Shown: piece after piece, positions 35,622 through 43,777 of the stretch | Layout of the letters: each line of letters begins with the position of its first letter | How positions within the stretch are numbered: the stretch's first letter is position 1 | Source of the DNA: Chitinophaga pinensis DSM 2588 | Lineage (GTDB): Bacteria > Bacteroidota > Bacteroidia > Chitinophagales > Chitinophagaceae | Assembly: GCF_000024005.1 (NCBI RefSeq) | Contig: NC_013132.1 | Span: 1,426,001-1,490,000 of the forward strand | Reading direction: 5' to 3' | DNA: 64,000 nucleotides | Program-made: the position numbers and the translations under genes | Notes under the pieces: generated by a model | Database searches by the model: none | Told to the model about the DNA's origin: nothing | What the model saw: only the letters and a program-made list of their open reading frames with translations

Positions 35622-37102
35622 TCGATGTAAATAAGCTGCTGGATATCCTACTGTACCATAAAGATGATCCATTACTGTTAAACAGCGCTTTTTTCCTGTA
35701 TTACTTTGCCACTTTTTTACTCTGCTACCTGGCGGTATCCAGAAGTAAAGAAGGGAGGGTGGCTGTATTCACCATCTTTTCACTTTATTTCTTCTATAAA
35801 GCCTGCGGCATGTTTGTCGGGCTTGTAATTCTTTCAGCGATCGTTGACTTTAATCTGTCCCGCTGGATCTACCAGTCAGAAGATGACCGAAAACGAAAGG
35901 GGCTGCTGATACTCAGTATCGTGCTGAACCTCGGATTGTTGTTTTATTTCAAGTACACCGACTTCTTTATTGGTATCGTCAACCAGGTATCCAACGGAGA
36001 TATTCCTCTCCTGAAACTGATGCTGCCAATCGGTATTTCGTTCTATACATTTGAGAACCTCAGTTATACGGTAGACGTATACAGGAAAGAATTCAAGCCG
36101 GTGGACAGTTTCATGGATTACCTTTTCTTCCTGTCATTTTTCCCTAAACTGATGATGGGACCGATCGTAAGGGCACATGACTTTATTCCGCAGATCGATA
36201 AGCCGTATGAACTGAATTCCGAAGACATCGGAAAAGGGATGTACCTGATCATGGCCGGTCTGTTCAAGAAGATGGTGATCTCCGACTTTATCTACCAGAA
36301 CTTTGTACAATATATTTTCGATGATCCTTCCAAACACACCGGTCTGGAATGTCTGCTCGGTGTATATGGTTATGCGCTGATTATCTATTGTGACTTTTCG
36401 GGGTATTCTGATATTGCTATAGGTATCGCCCGCTGGACCGGCTTTAAGATTCCGCCAAACTTTGATTCTCCTTACCAGAGTTCCAATATTACAGAGTTCT
36501 GGCGTCGCTGGCATATCTCCTTGTCTTCCTGGCTGAGAGACTATCTGTATATCCCGCTGGGAGGTAACCGTAAAGGGAAGTTCCGTCAGTACATTAACCT
36601 GGGACTGACCATGCTGATTGGTGGTTTCTGGCATGGTGCGAACTGGAATTTCATCTTCTGGGGAGCGATGCACGGTGGCGCACTGGCAGTAGATAAGGTA
36701 CGCCTGGACTGGCTGAAGAAACGCGGTGGCGGTGCTACCGGTTGGTTGGGGAATGTCCTGAAAGTGGGTGGTATCATTGTTACCTTTCATTTCGTCTGCT
36801 TCTGCTGGGTATTCTTCAAAGCCAGCACTTTCCAGGACGCCTGGAGCCTGTTGCACCAGGTAGCGTTTGATTTTCAACCGGAAGTTTGGCTGGAGCTTTA
36901 TAATGGTTACACCGCAGTATTCTGGGTAATGTTGCTGGGCTTTATACTGCATTTCCTGCCGAAACGTACGGAAGTATTTACAGAACAGTCCCTGTCAAAG
37001 GTACCTGTGGTAGCGAATGTGGCGATTATGGTGATCTTCTTCTGGATCCTGATCCAGGTGAAGTCTTCCGAGACCATGATGCCTATTTATTTGCAGTTCT
37101 AA
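35618..37102 (+). CDS. MBOAT family O-acyltransferase (AlgI/PatA-like)
   Basis: A 494-residue polytopic membrane protein of the MBOAT family, which moves acyl groups across or into the membrane for attachment to glycans or lipids. Typical motifs are seen: LPIGISFYTFENLSYTVDVYR, FFPKLMMGPIVRAHDF, YCDFSGYSDIAIGIA, FWRRWHISLSSWLRDYLYIPLGGNRKG, GGFWHGANWNFIFWG with His339, and AMHGG with the catalytic-type His352. It is the last gene of the coupled SGNH-SGNH-MBOAT set and is followed by a strong terminator. Acetyl is the likely group; the acceptor is not known. Confidence 0.93.
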   Translation: MIDVNKLLDILLYHKDDPLLLNSAFFLYYFATFLLCYLAVSRSKEGRVAVFTIFSLYFFYKACGMFVGLVILSAIVDFNLSRWIYQSEDDRKRKGLLILSIVLNLGLLFYFKYTDFFIGIVNQVSNGDIPLLKLMLPIGISFYTFENLSYTVDVYRKEFKPVDSFMDYLFFLSFFPKLMMGPIVRAHDFIPQIDKPYELNSEDIGKGMYLIMAGLFKKMVISDFIYQNFVQYIFDDPSKHTGLECLLGVYGYALIIYCDFSGYSDIAIGIARWTGFKIPPNFDSPYQSSNITEFWRRWHISLSSWLRDYLYIPLGGNRKGKFRQYINLGLTMLIGGFWHGANWNFIFWGAMHGGALAVDKVRLDWLKKRGGGATGWLGNVLKVGGIIVTFHFVCFCWVFFKASTFQDAWSLLHQVAFDFQPEVWLELYNGYTAVFWVMLLGFILHFLPKRTEVFTEQSLSKVPVVANVAIMVIFFWILIQVKSSETMMPIYLQF

Positions 37103-37132
37103 AAACGACGCCTCCGGGCATAAAAATATGTT

Positions 37133-37170
37133 AGGGCTATCCTGCTTAGAGGCGGATAGCCCTTTTTATT
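37133..37170 (+). terminator. Terminator of the MBOAT operon
   Basis: A perfect 10-bp stem (37133-37142 with 37154-37163) with an 11-base loop and a T-rich tail. Confidence 0.88.
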
Positions 37171-37259
37171 TAGAGGAATTATACAACTGACGAGCTGTTT
37201 GGTTTGTTAAGTTTTTGTTATCAGATTCTTTTTCCGTTGCTTTGCGCAAATTTTCCTGA

Positions 37260-38582
37260 ATGCGACTAAAACATATGGCAATCATTTGCTTGCCTTTGTT
37301 ATGTTCCGGGATTGCCCGGGGCCAGTTTCTGATGGACATGATCGATACTACCACCAGCGTGGGTAAAGGCATGTTCTCTCTTTATCAGAAGTATGACGCT
37401 GTGCGTTTTAGTGGCTATATCCAGCCACAGTTTCAGTATGCCACACACAAGGGGATAAACAGTTACGCCGCAGGGAATTTTCCTGATGAGGTAGATAACA
37501 GGTTCTCTTTACGCCGTGGCCGTTTTCGCCTGGATTATGCCCGTTATAATGACGATCATATGCCGATGGTGCAATTCGCTTTCCAGTTTGATGGAACAGA
37601 AAGAGGGGTGTTTATCCGAGACTTCTTCGGCCGTATTTTCGAAAATAAATGGGATGTGTTTTCCCTGACGGCGGGTATGTTTGCCCGTCCGATCAGTTAT
37701 GAAGTGAATCTGTCATCAGGAGATCGTGAGACCCCTGAACGTGGCCGTATGTCGCAGATTCTGATGCGTACGGAGCGTGATATCGGGGCCATGGTGAGTT
37801 TTGAACCCCGCCGTCCTAATCACCCGCTGAAGTTTATGAAGATAGACGTCGGGCTGTTCAATGGACAAGGTCTTACAGCAACCAGCGACTTTGACAGTCA
37901 TAAGGACATCATCACCCGTTGGGCGGTTAAACCGATAAAACTGAATAGTCGTAACTGGCGCTTATCCGGAGCTGTTTCCATATTGTATGGCGGGATGGAG
38001 CAGTTCACCCGGAATATCTACAGAACAGGGCTGCAATCGGGCAAACCTGCTTATTATGTTGACTCTACAGCGACCAATATGGGTAAGATTGCTCCAAGGC
38101 ATTACTATGGAGCAGATATGCAATTGCGTATCCCGAACGGAAAGGGCAAGGGAGCGACTGAATTCCGTCTGGAGTACCTGCGTGGTACACAGACAGCTAC
38201 TGCCACTACTTCAGAGACGCCGGGAACTATTCCCGCCAGTGGAGGGGTCAATTCACCACTGTATATCCGTAAGTTTGATGGAGCGTATCTGTATTATATG
38301 CAAAACCTTGGTAATCCGAGAGATCTGATCGTACTAAAATACGATTGGTATGATCCTAACAAACAGGCAAAAGGGAAAGAGATCGGCGCAACCGGCAGTG
38401 GAATGTCAGCTGCGGATATCCGTTACAATACCTTTGGACTGGGGTATGTGCATTATTTCAACCCTAATATGAAGGTGATGTTGTATTACGACATTGTGAA
38501 GAATGAAGGGACTTCGTTAGAGGGATATACAGATGATCTGCCGGATAATGTGTTTACCTGCAGACTGCAATACCGTTTCTAA
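37260..38582 (+). CDS. OprP/OprO-like outer-membrane porin
   Basis: A 440-residue beta-barrel porin with a signal peptide (MAIICLPLLCSGIARG) and a C-terminal aromatic residue (CRLQYRF). Family stretches include FSGYIQPQFQYATHKG, RFSLRRGRFRLDY and LTAGMFARPISYEVNLSSGDRETPERGRMSQ. OprP-type porins carry phosphate or polyphosphate. Its gene lies tail-to-tail, two bases apart, with a PhoR-like kinase gene, which fits a phosphate role but is only context. Start may be the ATG at 37260 or 37275. No terminator was seen after it. Confidence 0.87.
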   Translation: MRLKHMAIICLPLLCSGIARGQFLMDMIDTTTSVGKGMFSLYQKYDAVRFSGYIQPQFQYATHKGINSYAAGNFPDEVDNRFSLRRGRFRLDYARYNDDHMPMVQFAFQFDGTERGVFIRDFFGRIFENKWDVFSLTAGMFARPISYEVNLSSGDRETPERGRMSQILMRTERDIGAMVSFEPRRPNHPLKFMKIDVGLFNGQGLTATSDFDSHKDIITRWAVKPIKLNSRNWRLSGAVSILYGGMEQFTRNIYRTGLQSGKPAYYVDSTATNMGKIAPRHYYGADMQLRIPNGKGKGATEFRLEYLRGTQTATATTSETPGTIPASGGVNSPLYIRKFDGAYLYYMQNLGNPRDLIVLKYDWYDPNKQAKGKEIGATGSGMSAADIRYNTFGLGYVHYFNPNMKVMLYYDIVKNEGTSLEGYTDDLPDNVFTCRLQYRF

Positions 38583-38584
38583 GT

Positions 38585-39691
38585 TTATTCTCCTGATTCC
38601 AGTGTAAAGCCGAAAGTAGAGCCGATTTCAGGTTTACTGCGGATGTTGATGGTCTGACCGTGTGCTTCAATGATATGTTTCACGATGGCCAGGCCCAGAC
38701 CCGTACCGCCGATATCGCGGCTGCGGGCTCTGTCTGTACGGTAGAAGCGTTCGAATACACGTGGGAGGTGTTCTTCTGCAATACCGATACCATCATCAGA
38801 TATTTCCATCAATACTCGTTTGTCGTCCATTACATAGATACTGGCGACGGTATGGCCATCAGTACGGCCGTATTTGATAGAGTTATCTACGAGGTTGATC
38901 AGTACCTGTCTTACCTTTTCCTTATCGGCTAATACGTGTATCGGTGCTTCACAGCCTTTCTTCACGTTGAATTTGATGCCTTTGGTGTTGGCTTTGAGAG
39001 ACAGGGTATCGAATACGTCTTTGATCAGATCCTGGATAACGAAGTTCTCCGCGTTGATGGTCATTTCACCACTTTCCAGTTTGGATATTTCGTCCAGGTC
39101 GTCAATCAGACGGCAAAGTCTGTCGATATTTTTGGTAGCGTTCTTCAGGAACAGCTTATTCACATTCGGATCTTCCAGTGCGCCATCCAGCAGTGTGTGG
39201 ATATACCCCTGCACGGCGAAGATCGGCGTCTTCAGCTCATGACTGAGGTTGAGCAGGAATTCTTTACGGAATTCCTCATTACGGCGAAGGTTGTCGAGTT
39301 CTTCTTTTTTCTGGCTGGCCCATTTCTCTACATCTTCACTTACCTCTTCGATCGTTTTCAGGGGCAGGATATTCTTGTTAAAGAATTCTTCCCTCTTGGA
39401 CGCTTTGGTCTGGTAAATGAATTTGTAAATGAGTTTTATTTTCCTGTAGATAAAGTTCTGTAACGTATACAGATACAGGTAATAAGAGACGAGGAACGTC
39501 AGTAAAAAAGCTATCAGAACGATCTTCCACGGAGCATTGATCAGCACCGTGCCCAGCGTAATGATGGCTGAAAGTATAAGGGCAGTAAAACCTGCCAGTT
39601 TCTGCGGAGAAAGATTTTTGGCTTTAAACATACTCCATAGTGAGTAATTGCTATAATAGCGGGAAATTAAACCAAATTTTTCACTTGACAT
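38585..39691 (-). CDS. Sensor histidine kinase, PhoR-like
   Basis: A 368-residue membrane kinase. Two membrane helices lie near the N-terminus (about residues 30-75). The dimerisation region has the phospho-acceptor His in LNLSHELKTPIFAVQGYIHTLLDGALED, followed by the ATPase domain with N box LINLVDNSIKYG, DDGIGIAEEHLPRVFERFYR and GTGLGLAIVKHIIEAHG. It lacks a PAS domain. The response regulator gene is directly upstream on the same strand, 86 bases away. The ATG at 39691 is chosen; the frame also has a TTG at 39700 and an ATG at 39631. Cues may include phosphate; this is inferred from the family and from the adjacent porin. Confidence 0.88.
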   Translation of the reverse strand: MSSEKFGLISRYYSNYSLWSMFKAKNLSPQKLAGFTALILSAIITLGTVLINAPWKIVLIAFLLTFLVSYYLYLYTLQNFIYRKIKLIYKFIYQTKASKREEFFNKNILPLKTIEEVSEDVEKWASQKKEELDNLRRNEEFRKEFLLNLSHELKTPIFAVQGYIHTLLDGALEDPNVNKLFLKNATKNIDRLCRLIDDLDEISKLESGEMTINAENFVIQDLIKDVFDTLSLKANTKGIKFNVKKGCEAPIHVLADKEKVRQVLINLVDNSIKYGRTDGHTVASIYVMDDKRVLMEISDDGIGIAEEHLPRVFERFYRTDRARSRDIGGTGLGLAIVKHIIEAHGQTINIRSKPEIGSTFGFTLESGE

Positions 39692-39777
39692 AACACACAA
39701 GACTGGATACGCAATACCCGTTAGCGTATCGCCGTTACGAATAATGGTGGTTAAATGGTAGAGATCTGAGTAGCGGC

Positions 39778-40461
39778 TTACATTTCGAACTTGTAACCAA
39801 CTCCCTTAACAGTGGTGATAAGGTCAATACCTATTTTCTGGCGTATTTTACGGATATGTACGTCGATCGTACGATCGCCTACAATCACTTCCGTACCCCA
39901 CACCTGATTGAGAATCTCATTGCGGAGGAATACACGGCCGGGTTTTGAGGCCAGTAATTGCAACAGCTCAAATTCTTTCTTAGCCAGTATGATTTCCTGG
40001 CCCTTGTATGTTACAGTGAATTTTTCACGGTCGATGATCAGATCGCCCAGCTGTACCTGTGTATCTTCAGGTTTGTGCAGACGGCGGAAAAGCGCGTTGA
40101 TACGGCTTACCAGCAATTTTGGTTTGATTGGTTTTGCGATGTAGTCATCTGCACCCATATTCAGACCGTCAATTTCTGATTTTTCATCATTCAGGGCTGT
40201 CAGGAACAGCACCATCGTATCTTTAAATTCAGGCAATTTTCTTATTTCCCGACAAGTATCGATACCGTTTTTGTTTGGCATCATGATATCAAGCATGATA
40301 AGGTCGGGGCGGAATACTTTCGCTTTCTGTACAGCCTCACTGCCATCCTTTGCCGTAATGGTATCATATCCTGCAGACTTCAGATTATAGCTGATAATTT
40401 CCAGAATGTCGATTTCATCGTCCACCACCAATATTTTACCTGCAACCGCTTGGTCTATCAT
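39778..40461 (-). CDS. PhoB-type response regulator
   Basis: A 227-residue OmpR/PhoB-family regulator. The receiver domain has the acidic pair VVDDE at residues 13-17 and phospho-acceptor Asp58 in LIMLDIMMPNKNG, with the switch Lys in DYIAKPIKP. The winged-helix effector domain covers about 130-225 (EFELLQLLASKPGRVFLRNEIL, DRTIDVHIRKIRQKIG, TVKGVGYKFEM). It is cotranscribed with the histidine kinase downstream. A -7 box and an inverted repeat lie in the 171-bp upstream spacer, the latter a candidate autoregulatory site. Confidence 0.92.
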   Translation of the reverse strand: MIDQAVAGKILVVDDEIDILEIISYNLKSAGYDTITAKDGSEAVQKAKVFRPDLIMLDIMMPNKNGIDTCREIRKLPEFKDTMVLFLTALNDEKSEIDGLNMGADDYIAKPIKPKLLVSRINALFRRLHKPEDTQVQLGDLIIDREKFTVTYKGQEIILAKKEFELLQLLASKPGRVFLRNEILNQVWGTEVIVGDRTIDVHIRKIRQKIGIDLITTVKGVGYKFEM

Positions 40462-40486
40462 ATACTTTGACTTTTTAAAGACGACA

Positions 40487-40494
40487 CAAAATTA
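40487..40494 (-). promoter_or_regulatory. Probable -7 element of the two-component operon
   Basis: Minus strand TAATTTTG fits TAnnTTTG, 26 bases before the regulator ATG. The expected -33 position has no TTG, which would fit an activator-dependent promoter. Confidence 0.5.
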
Positions 40495-40520
40495 TAACGC
40501 CGGCTTTGCTATTAATGAAA

Positions 40521-40545
40521 AATTAACATTATCTAATTGTTAATT
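40521..40545. promoter_or_regulatory. Inverted repeat upstream of the PhoB-type gene
   Basis: AATTAACA (40521-40528) and TGTTAATT (40538-40545) are perfect inverted repeats with a 9-base spacer, about 30 bases upstream of the -7 box. The place suits an operator bound by the regulator itself. AT-rich sequence raises the chance of coincidence. Confidence 0.4.
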
Positions 40546-40632
40546 CGATCACAACGTAGAACAGTACAGGGATATAAGTAGTCCAAAAGTACAGCATTTC
40601 TGCCTGCCTTTGTCTATGGTATTATAGTATTA

Positions 40633-41379
40633 TTAAACAGGTTTTTCATTCGTATGTTTATGGTTATTACCGTTTCCCGCGATTTTTTTCAATGCCTGGT
40701 TCACTTCATTCAGCATTTCCAGCTGTGTTTGCTGTATCTCCATCATGTCCTGCTGTTGATGAAGGATCAGGTGATCGATCTTTTCATGCAGGATCCTTAC
40801 TTCCAGTTCGGATTTAAGGTTGATCATATAATCGTTTTTCGACCTTTGACGGTCCTTTTCTTCCTGCCGGTTCTGGCTCATCATGATTACCGGCGCCTGT
40901 AAGGCAGCAAGACAGGACAGAATGAGGTTCAACAGGATAAAAGGGTAGGGGTCAAAGCCCTTGTTAGCCAGCCAGTAAATGTTGGCCGCCATCCAGAGCA
41001 GAATGAATACCAGGAAGGAAATGATGAAAGTCCAGCTACCGCCAAAAGAAGCGATCTTATCGGCTACCCGCTGTCCGAAGGAAAATGTGGCCGGGTTTTC
41101 TCCGTCATCCAGTTTATCAGTCAGCGTCTGATGCTCTTTTAGCTTATCCAGCACCATTTTCTCCATCTCCGTCAACGCACCGATTTCCTTTGAAAACAGG
41201 TGTTCCAGGTACTTTTGCCGGTACTCATTTATTTCGGAGACTGCGAGGTGGGATTTACTGGTAATCTGAGGGTGCTCTTTCTGTAAAAGCTCCAGGACAT
41301 TCTTGCTGACAGCCCGGCAATGAACCTTCTCAGAAGCAGGGTATGTTTTCCCGGATAGATCACTGATAAACGTTTGCAT
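40633..41379 (-). CDS. DUF1003 domain membrane protein
   Basis: A 248-residue protein. The DUF1003 core is at about residues 100-215, with two membrane helices (GGSWTFIISFLVFILLWMAANIYW and PYPFILLNLILSCLAALQAPVIMMS), then the conserved QNRQEEKDRQRSKNDYMINLKSELEVRILHEKID and a coiled-coil tail. The function of the family is unknown. The frame extends to an ATG at 41406, but a -7 box overlaps that codon, so the ATG at 41379 (MQTFISDLSGKTYP) is preferred. It is divergent from the secreted caspase-like gene. Confidence 0.86.
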   Translation of the reverse strand: MQTFISDLSGKTYPASEKVHCRAVSKNVLELLQKEHPQITSKSHLAVSEINEYRQKYLEHLFSKEIGALTEMEKMVLDKLKEHQTLTDKLDDGENPATFSFGQRVADKIASFGGSWTFIISFLVFILLWMAANIYWLANKGFDPYPFILLNLILSCLAALQAPVIMMSQNRQEEKDRQRSKNDYMINLKSELEVRILHEKIDHLILHQQQDMMEIQQTQLEMLNEVNQALKKIAGNGNNHKHTNEKPV

Positions 41380-41403
41380 GTGACACTCACTGTTTTGGAT
41401 GCT

Positions 41404-41411
41404 CAAAAATA
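41404..41411 (-). promoter_or_regulatory. -7 element that decides the DUF1003 start
   Basis: Minus strand TATTTTTG fits TAnnTTTG and spans the alternative ATG at 41406, so translation most likely begins at 41379, 24 bases downstream. Confidence 0.45.
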
Positions 41412-41453
41412 CGCCTAAAAGGCCGGAAATGCGGCGCTGTAGTATTTTGGTCG

Positions 41454-41461
41454 TAAATTTG
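41454..41461 (+). promoter_or_regulatory. Probable -7 element of the caspase-like gene
   Basis: TAAATTTG fits TAnnTTTG, 43 bases before the ATG at 41505. No clear -33 TTG. Confidence 0.5.
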
Positions 41462-41504
41462 CTATACTAGCTTTATAAAGTAAGAGTAAAGCCTATTTAC
41501 ATTA

Positions 41505-43706
41505 ATGAAAAGATTTATAACTGTTATCTTATTGCTGGTTACCCTACAGGTGACCCTGGTGCATGCTCAGACGACTCAGAAAATTGATATACCTATCGGA
41601 CGAATTGGTTTCCATGATAATATCGATAAAGAACAGGCTGCCGCACTGAAATTTGACGGAAAGGCGGACGACCTGGTACGTGTTTCGGATGATCAGACGA
41701 TCAATCTGCAGGTGACGGATGCGCTCATCAAACAGATTGACGATATGCAGACCCAGATTGAACTGGATTCTGCCCTGGACCATCGTCTGAAGATCAAATA
41801 CCTGTCCGGGCTCTATGTGATGATCCACGATTATAACATCAAACGTACCTACACCCGGATCGCCCCGGAGGAGGCGCCCGTGATGGTGACCGCTTACCGT
41901 GAGATGATGAAGGCTGATATAAAGGGTCAAAGTATTCTACCTTATGTTTATCCTTTGTCTTTCGACGCAGGTGAACGTATGATAGAGCCATTCAAAGACA
42001 ACCCGGGGTATAAAGACGCCCGCGGAGTATTGTTTGCAAAATTTGCTTTCAATAACCTGGAAACGGTGATGTCCCAGATAGGCAATTACCTGGAATATCC
42101 GGCTACAGACTCTGTTATTGCAGCCGTAGCCAGGAAGTATCCTAACCAGGTGCTGACTTACGCTACTTCATATACGCCGGTGGCTACCGCCATTAAAAAG
42201 AATCCTGATCCGATCGTACAGCTGATCGTACAGATAGGTAATTCCGGTAATTCTACACTGATCCTTCCGTTTATCGATGAACTGATGGCAGGAACAACAA
42301 CCGTGGACAAACTTTCTGCCGTAGTAGAAAATGAGGATAAATACTTCAGACAACTGGTGAAAAGCGCCATTGTGCTGCAGCACAGAAAGAACAACGGAGA
42401 AAACATCATTGGTCTGAAAGCCATGCTGGAAAATATGCAGGCACGCTCCCTGCGTTACATCCGTGAGATGAACGACCTGCATGAAGAGCCTGCCAATGTG
42501 CGTTTCAGAATTGTAAAAGACTTTAGCCCGGAAGAACTGTACTACCTGATTGTAAACGGTCAGGAAGAGCTGTATACTTCCAGTTATACTAATCATAATA
42601 ACGCCGGTTTATACGATCAGATGATGGCGCGTATGAAACCTCCACGTGGAGACAGTCTGCTGATGCTGGTGGAATTTGACAGGTTCAAAAAGTTCATCGC
42701 TATGGCAGCCGGTTTTAATACCCTGGACAACTTCCTGAAGTCAATGGCGCCGGAGAATGCAAACTACCTCATGAAGAAGTATGTGAGCAGTCTTGAGAAA
42801 ACAGAAGACCTGGAAGATGCGGTGGACGTAGCCAACTCATTTGGTAGTATCCGCGATCCGAAATTACTGGCTTTCCTGCGTGAAGAAGTGCAGAAAAACT
42901 ATACGTTCGTATCCCGTAAGAAAGACAGAAGAGGTACCGTGATCTATGAATTGCTGGGCAGTCTTTTCGATACGGAAAACAACAGCGGCAGCGATTCTAC
43001 CAAAGCGAGTCAGATGGCCGCCAAACTGCAATTGCCCCCGATCAACTTCGTGACTTATAACGCATTACTGAGCGATAGCGGCCGTGTATACCAGCAGGTA
43101 TTCTTCTATGGAGATAAAGATGGTCATGATTCATACGTGAGCTTCATGGGTAACTTCCCTGCCAGCGAGTGGAAGATCAGTAAAAACAAATACTGGACAA
43201 CTATTCAGTCTACCAAAGGCAAGCCGATCACCATCTACGCCAACCTGCCACTGGAAGAGCCGGAAGATAAAACAGCGATCGAAAAGCTGAGTGAATACCT
43301 GGATGAAAATGATATTCATCCGACCGTATTCATCCACCGCGGTCACAGTTATCATGTGAATACAACACTGGATAACTTACAGAGCTCTGCGAAGATTGTT
43401 GTACTGGGTTCCTGTGGTGGTTATCATAACCTTGCGATTGTATTGCAGAAATCGCCTGAAGCACATATCATCTCTTCTAAGCAGGTGGGTACGCGTTTCG
43501 TGAATGAACCGATTATCCGCACCCTGGACGAGACGATCCGTGCCGGTAAGAATGTTGACTGGGTACAGATGTGGGCAGTATTGGGCAAACGCTTTGCAGG
43601 CGACGCCCGTAACAAGGAGCTGTTCAGCGACTATGTGCCTCCGCACAAAAACCTGGGCGCTATTTTTATCAAGGCCTACAAACAGATCATGAAGGAAGAC
43701 AAGTAA
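41505..43706 (+). CDS. Secreted protein with caspase-like His/Cys dyad
   Basis: A 733-residue exported protein; the signal peptide is MKRFITVILLLVTLQVTLVHAQ. Residues about 25-540 are mostly helical and match no family I recognise. The last 130 residues resemble the caspase/CHAT/legumain fold: a hydrophobic strand ending in HRGHSYH (His614) and, 23 residues on, the strand AKIVVLGSCGGYHNL (Cys637), in the order and spacing of the catalytic dyad of clan CD peptidases. It could therefore be a cysteine peptidase acting in the periplasm or outside the cell. No TPR or known partner precedes it. A perfect 21-bp terminator follows. Peptidase activity is inference. Confidence 0.72.
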   Translation: MKRFITVILLLVTLQVTLVHAQTTQKIDIPIGRIGFHDNIDKEQAAALKFDGKADDLVRVSDDQTINLQVTDALIKQIDDMQTQIELDSALDHRLKIKYLSGLYVMIHDYNIKRTYTRIAPEEAPVMVTAYREMMKADIKGQSILPYVYPLSFDAGERMIEPFKDNPGYKDARGVLFAKFAFNNLETVMSQIGNYLEYPATDSVIAAVARKYPNQVLTYATSYTPVATAIKKNPDPIVQLIVQIGNSGNSTLILPFIDELMAGTTTVDKLSAVVENEDKYFRQLVKSAIVLQHRKNNGENIIGLKAMLENMQARSLRYIREMNDLHEEPANVRFRIVKDFSPEELYYLIVNGQEELYTSSYTNHNNAGLYDQMMARMKPPRGDSLLMLVEFDRFKKFIAMAAGFNTLDNFLKSMAPENANYLMKKYVSSLEKTEDLEDAVDVANSFGSIRDPKLLAFLREEVQKNYTFVSRKKDRRGTVIYELLGSLFDTENNSGSDSTKASQMAAKLQLPPINFVTYNALLSDSGRVYQQVFFYGDKDGHDSYVSFMGNFPASEWKISKNKYWTTIQSTKGKPITIYANLPLEEPEDKTAIEKLSEYLDENDIHPTVFIHRGHSYHVNTTLDNLQSSAKIVVLGSCGGYHNLAIVLQKSPEAHIISSKQVGTRFVNEPIIRTLDETIRAGKNVDWVQMWAVLGKRFAGDARNKELFSDYVPPHKNLGAIFIKAYKQIMKEDK

Positions 43707-43720
43707 AGGAATTATGAAAT

Positions 43721-43764
43721 AAAGAAAAAGCCCTCCGGCAATGTTGCCGGAGGGCTTTTTCTTT
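43721..43764. terminator. Very long perfect terminator hairpin
   Basis: Arms 43721-43741 and 43744-43764 pair perfectly over 21 bases around a 2-base loop. T runs on the right and A runs on the left allow termination from either strand. The right arm holds the -33 box of the next promoter. Confidence 0.9.
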
Positions 43765-43773
43765 ATACTTTTG
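43744..43773 (+). promoter_or_regulatory. Complete promoter overlapping the upstream terminator
   Basis: TTG (43744-43746), a 19-base spacer and TACTTTTG (43766-43773) match the Bacteroidota consensus. The -7 box ends 4 bases before the GTG start at 43778, so the mRNA should be leaderless or nearly so. Confidence 0.65.
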
Positions 43774-43777
43774 TACG

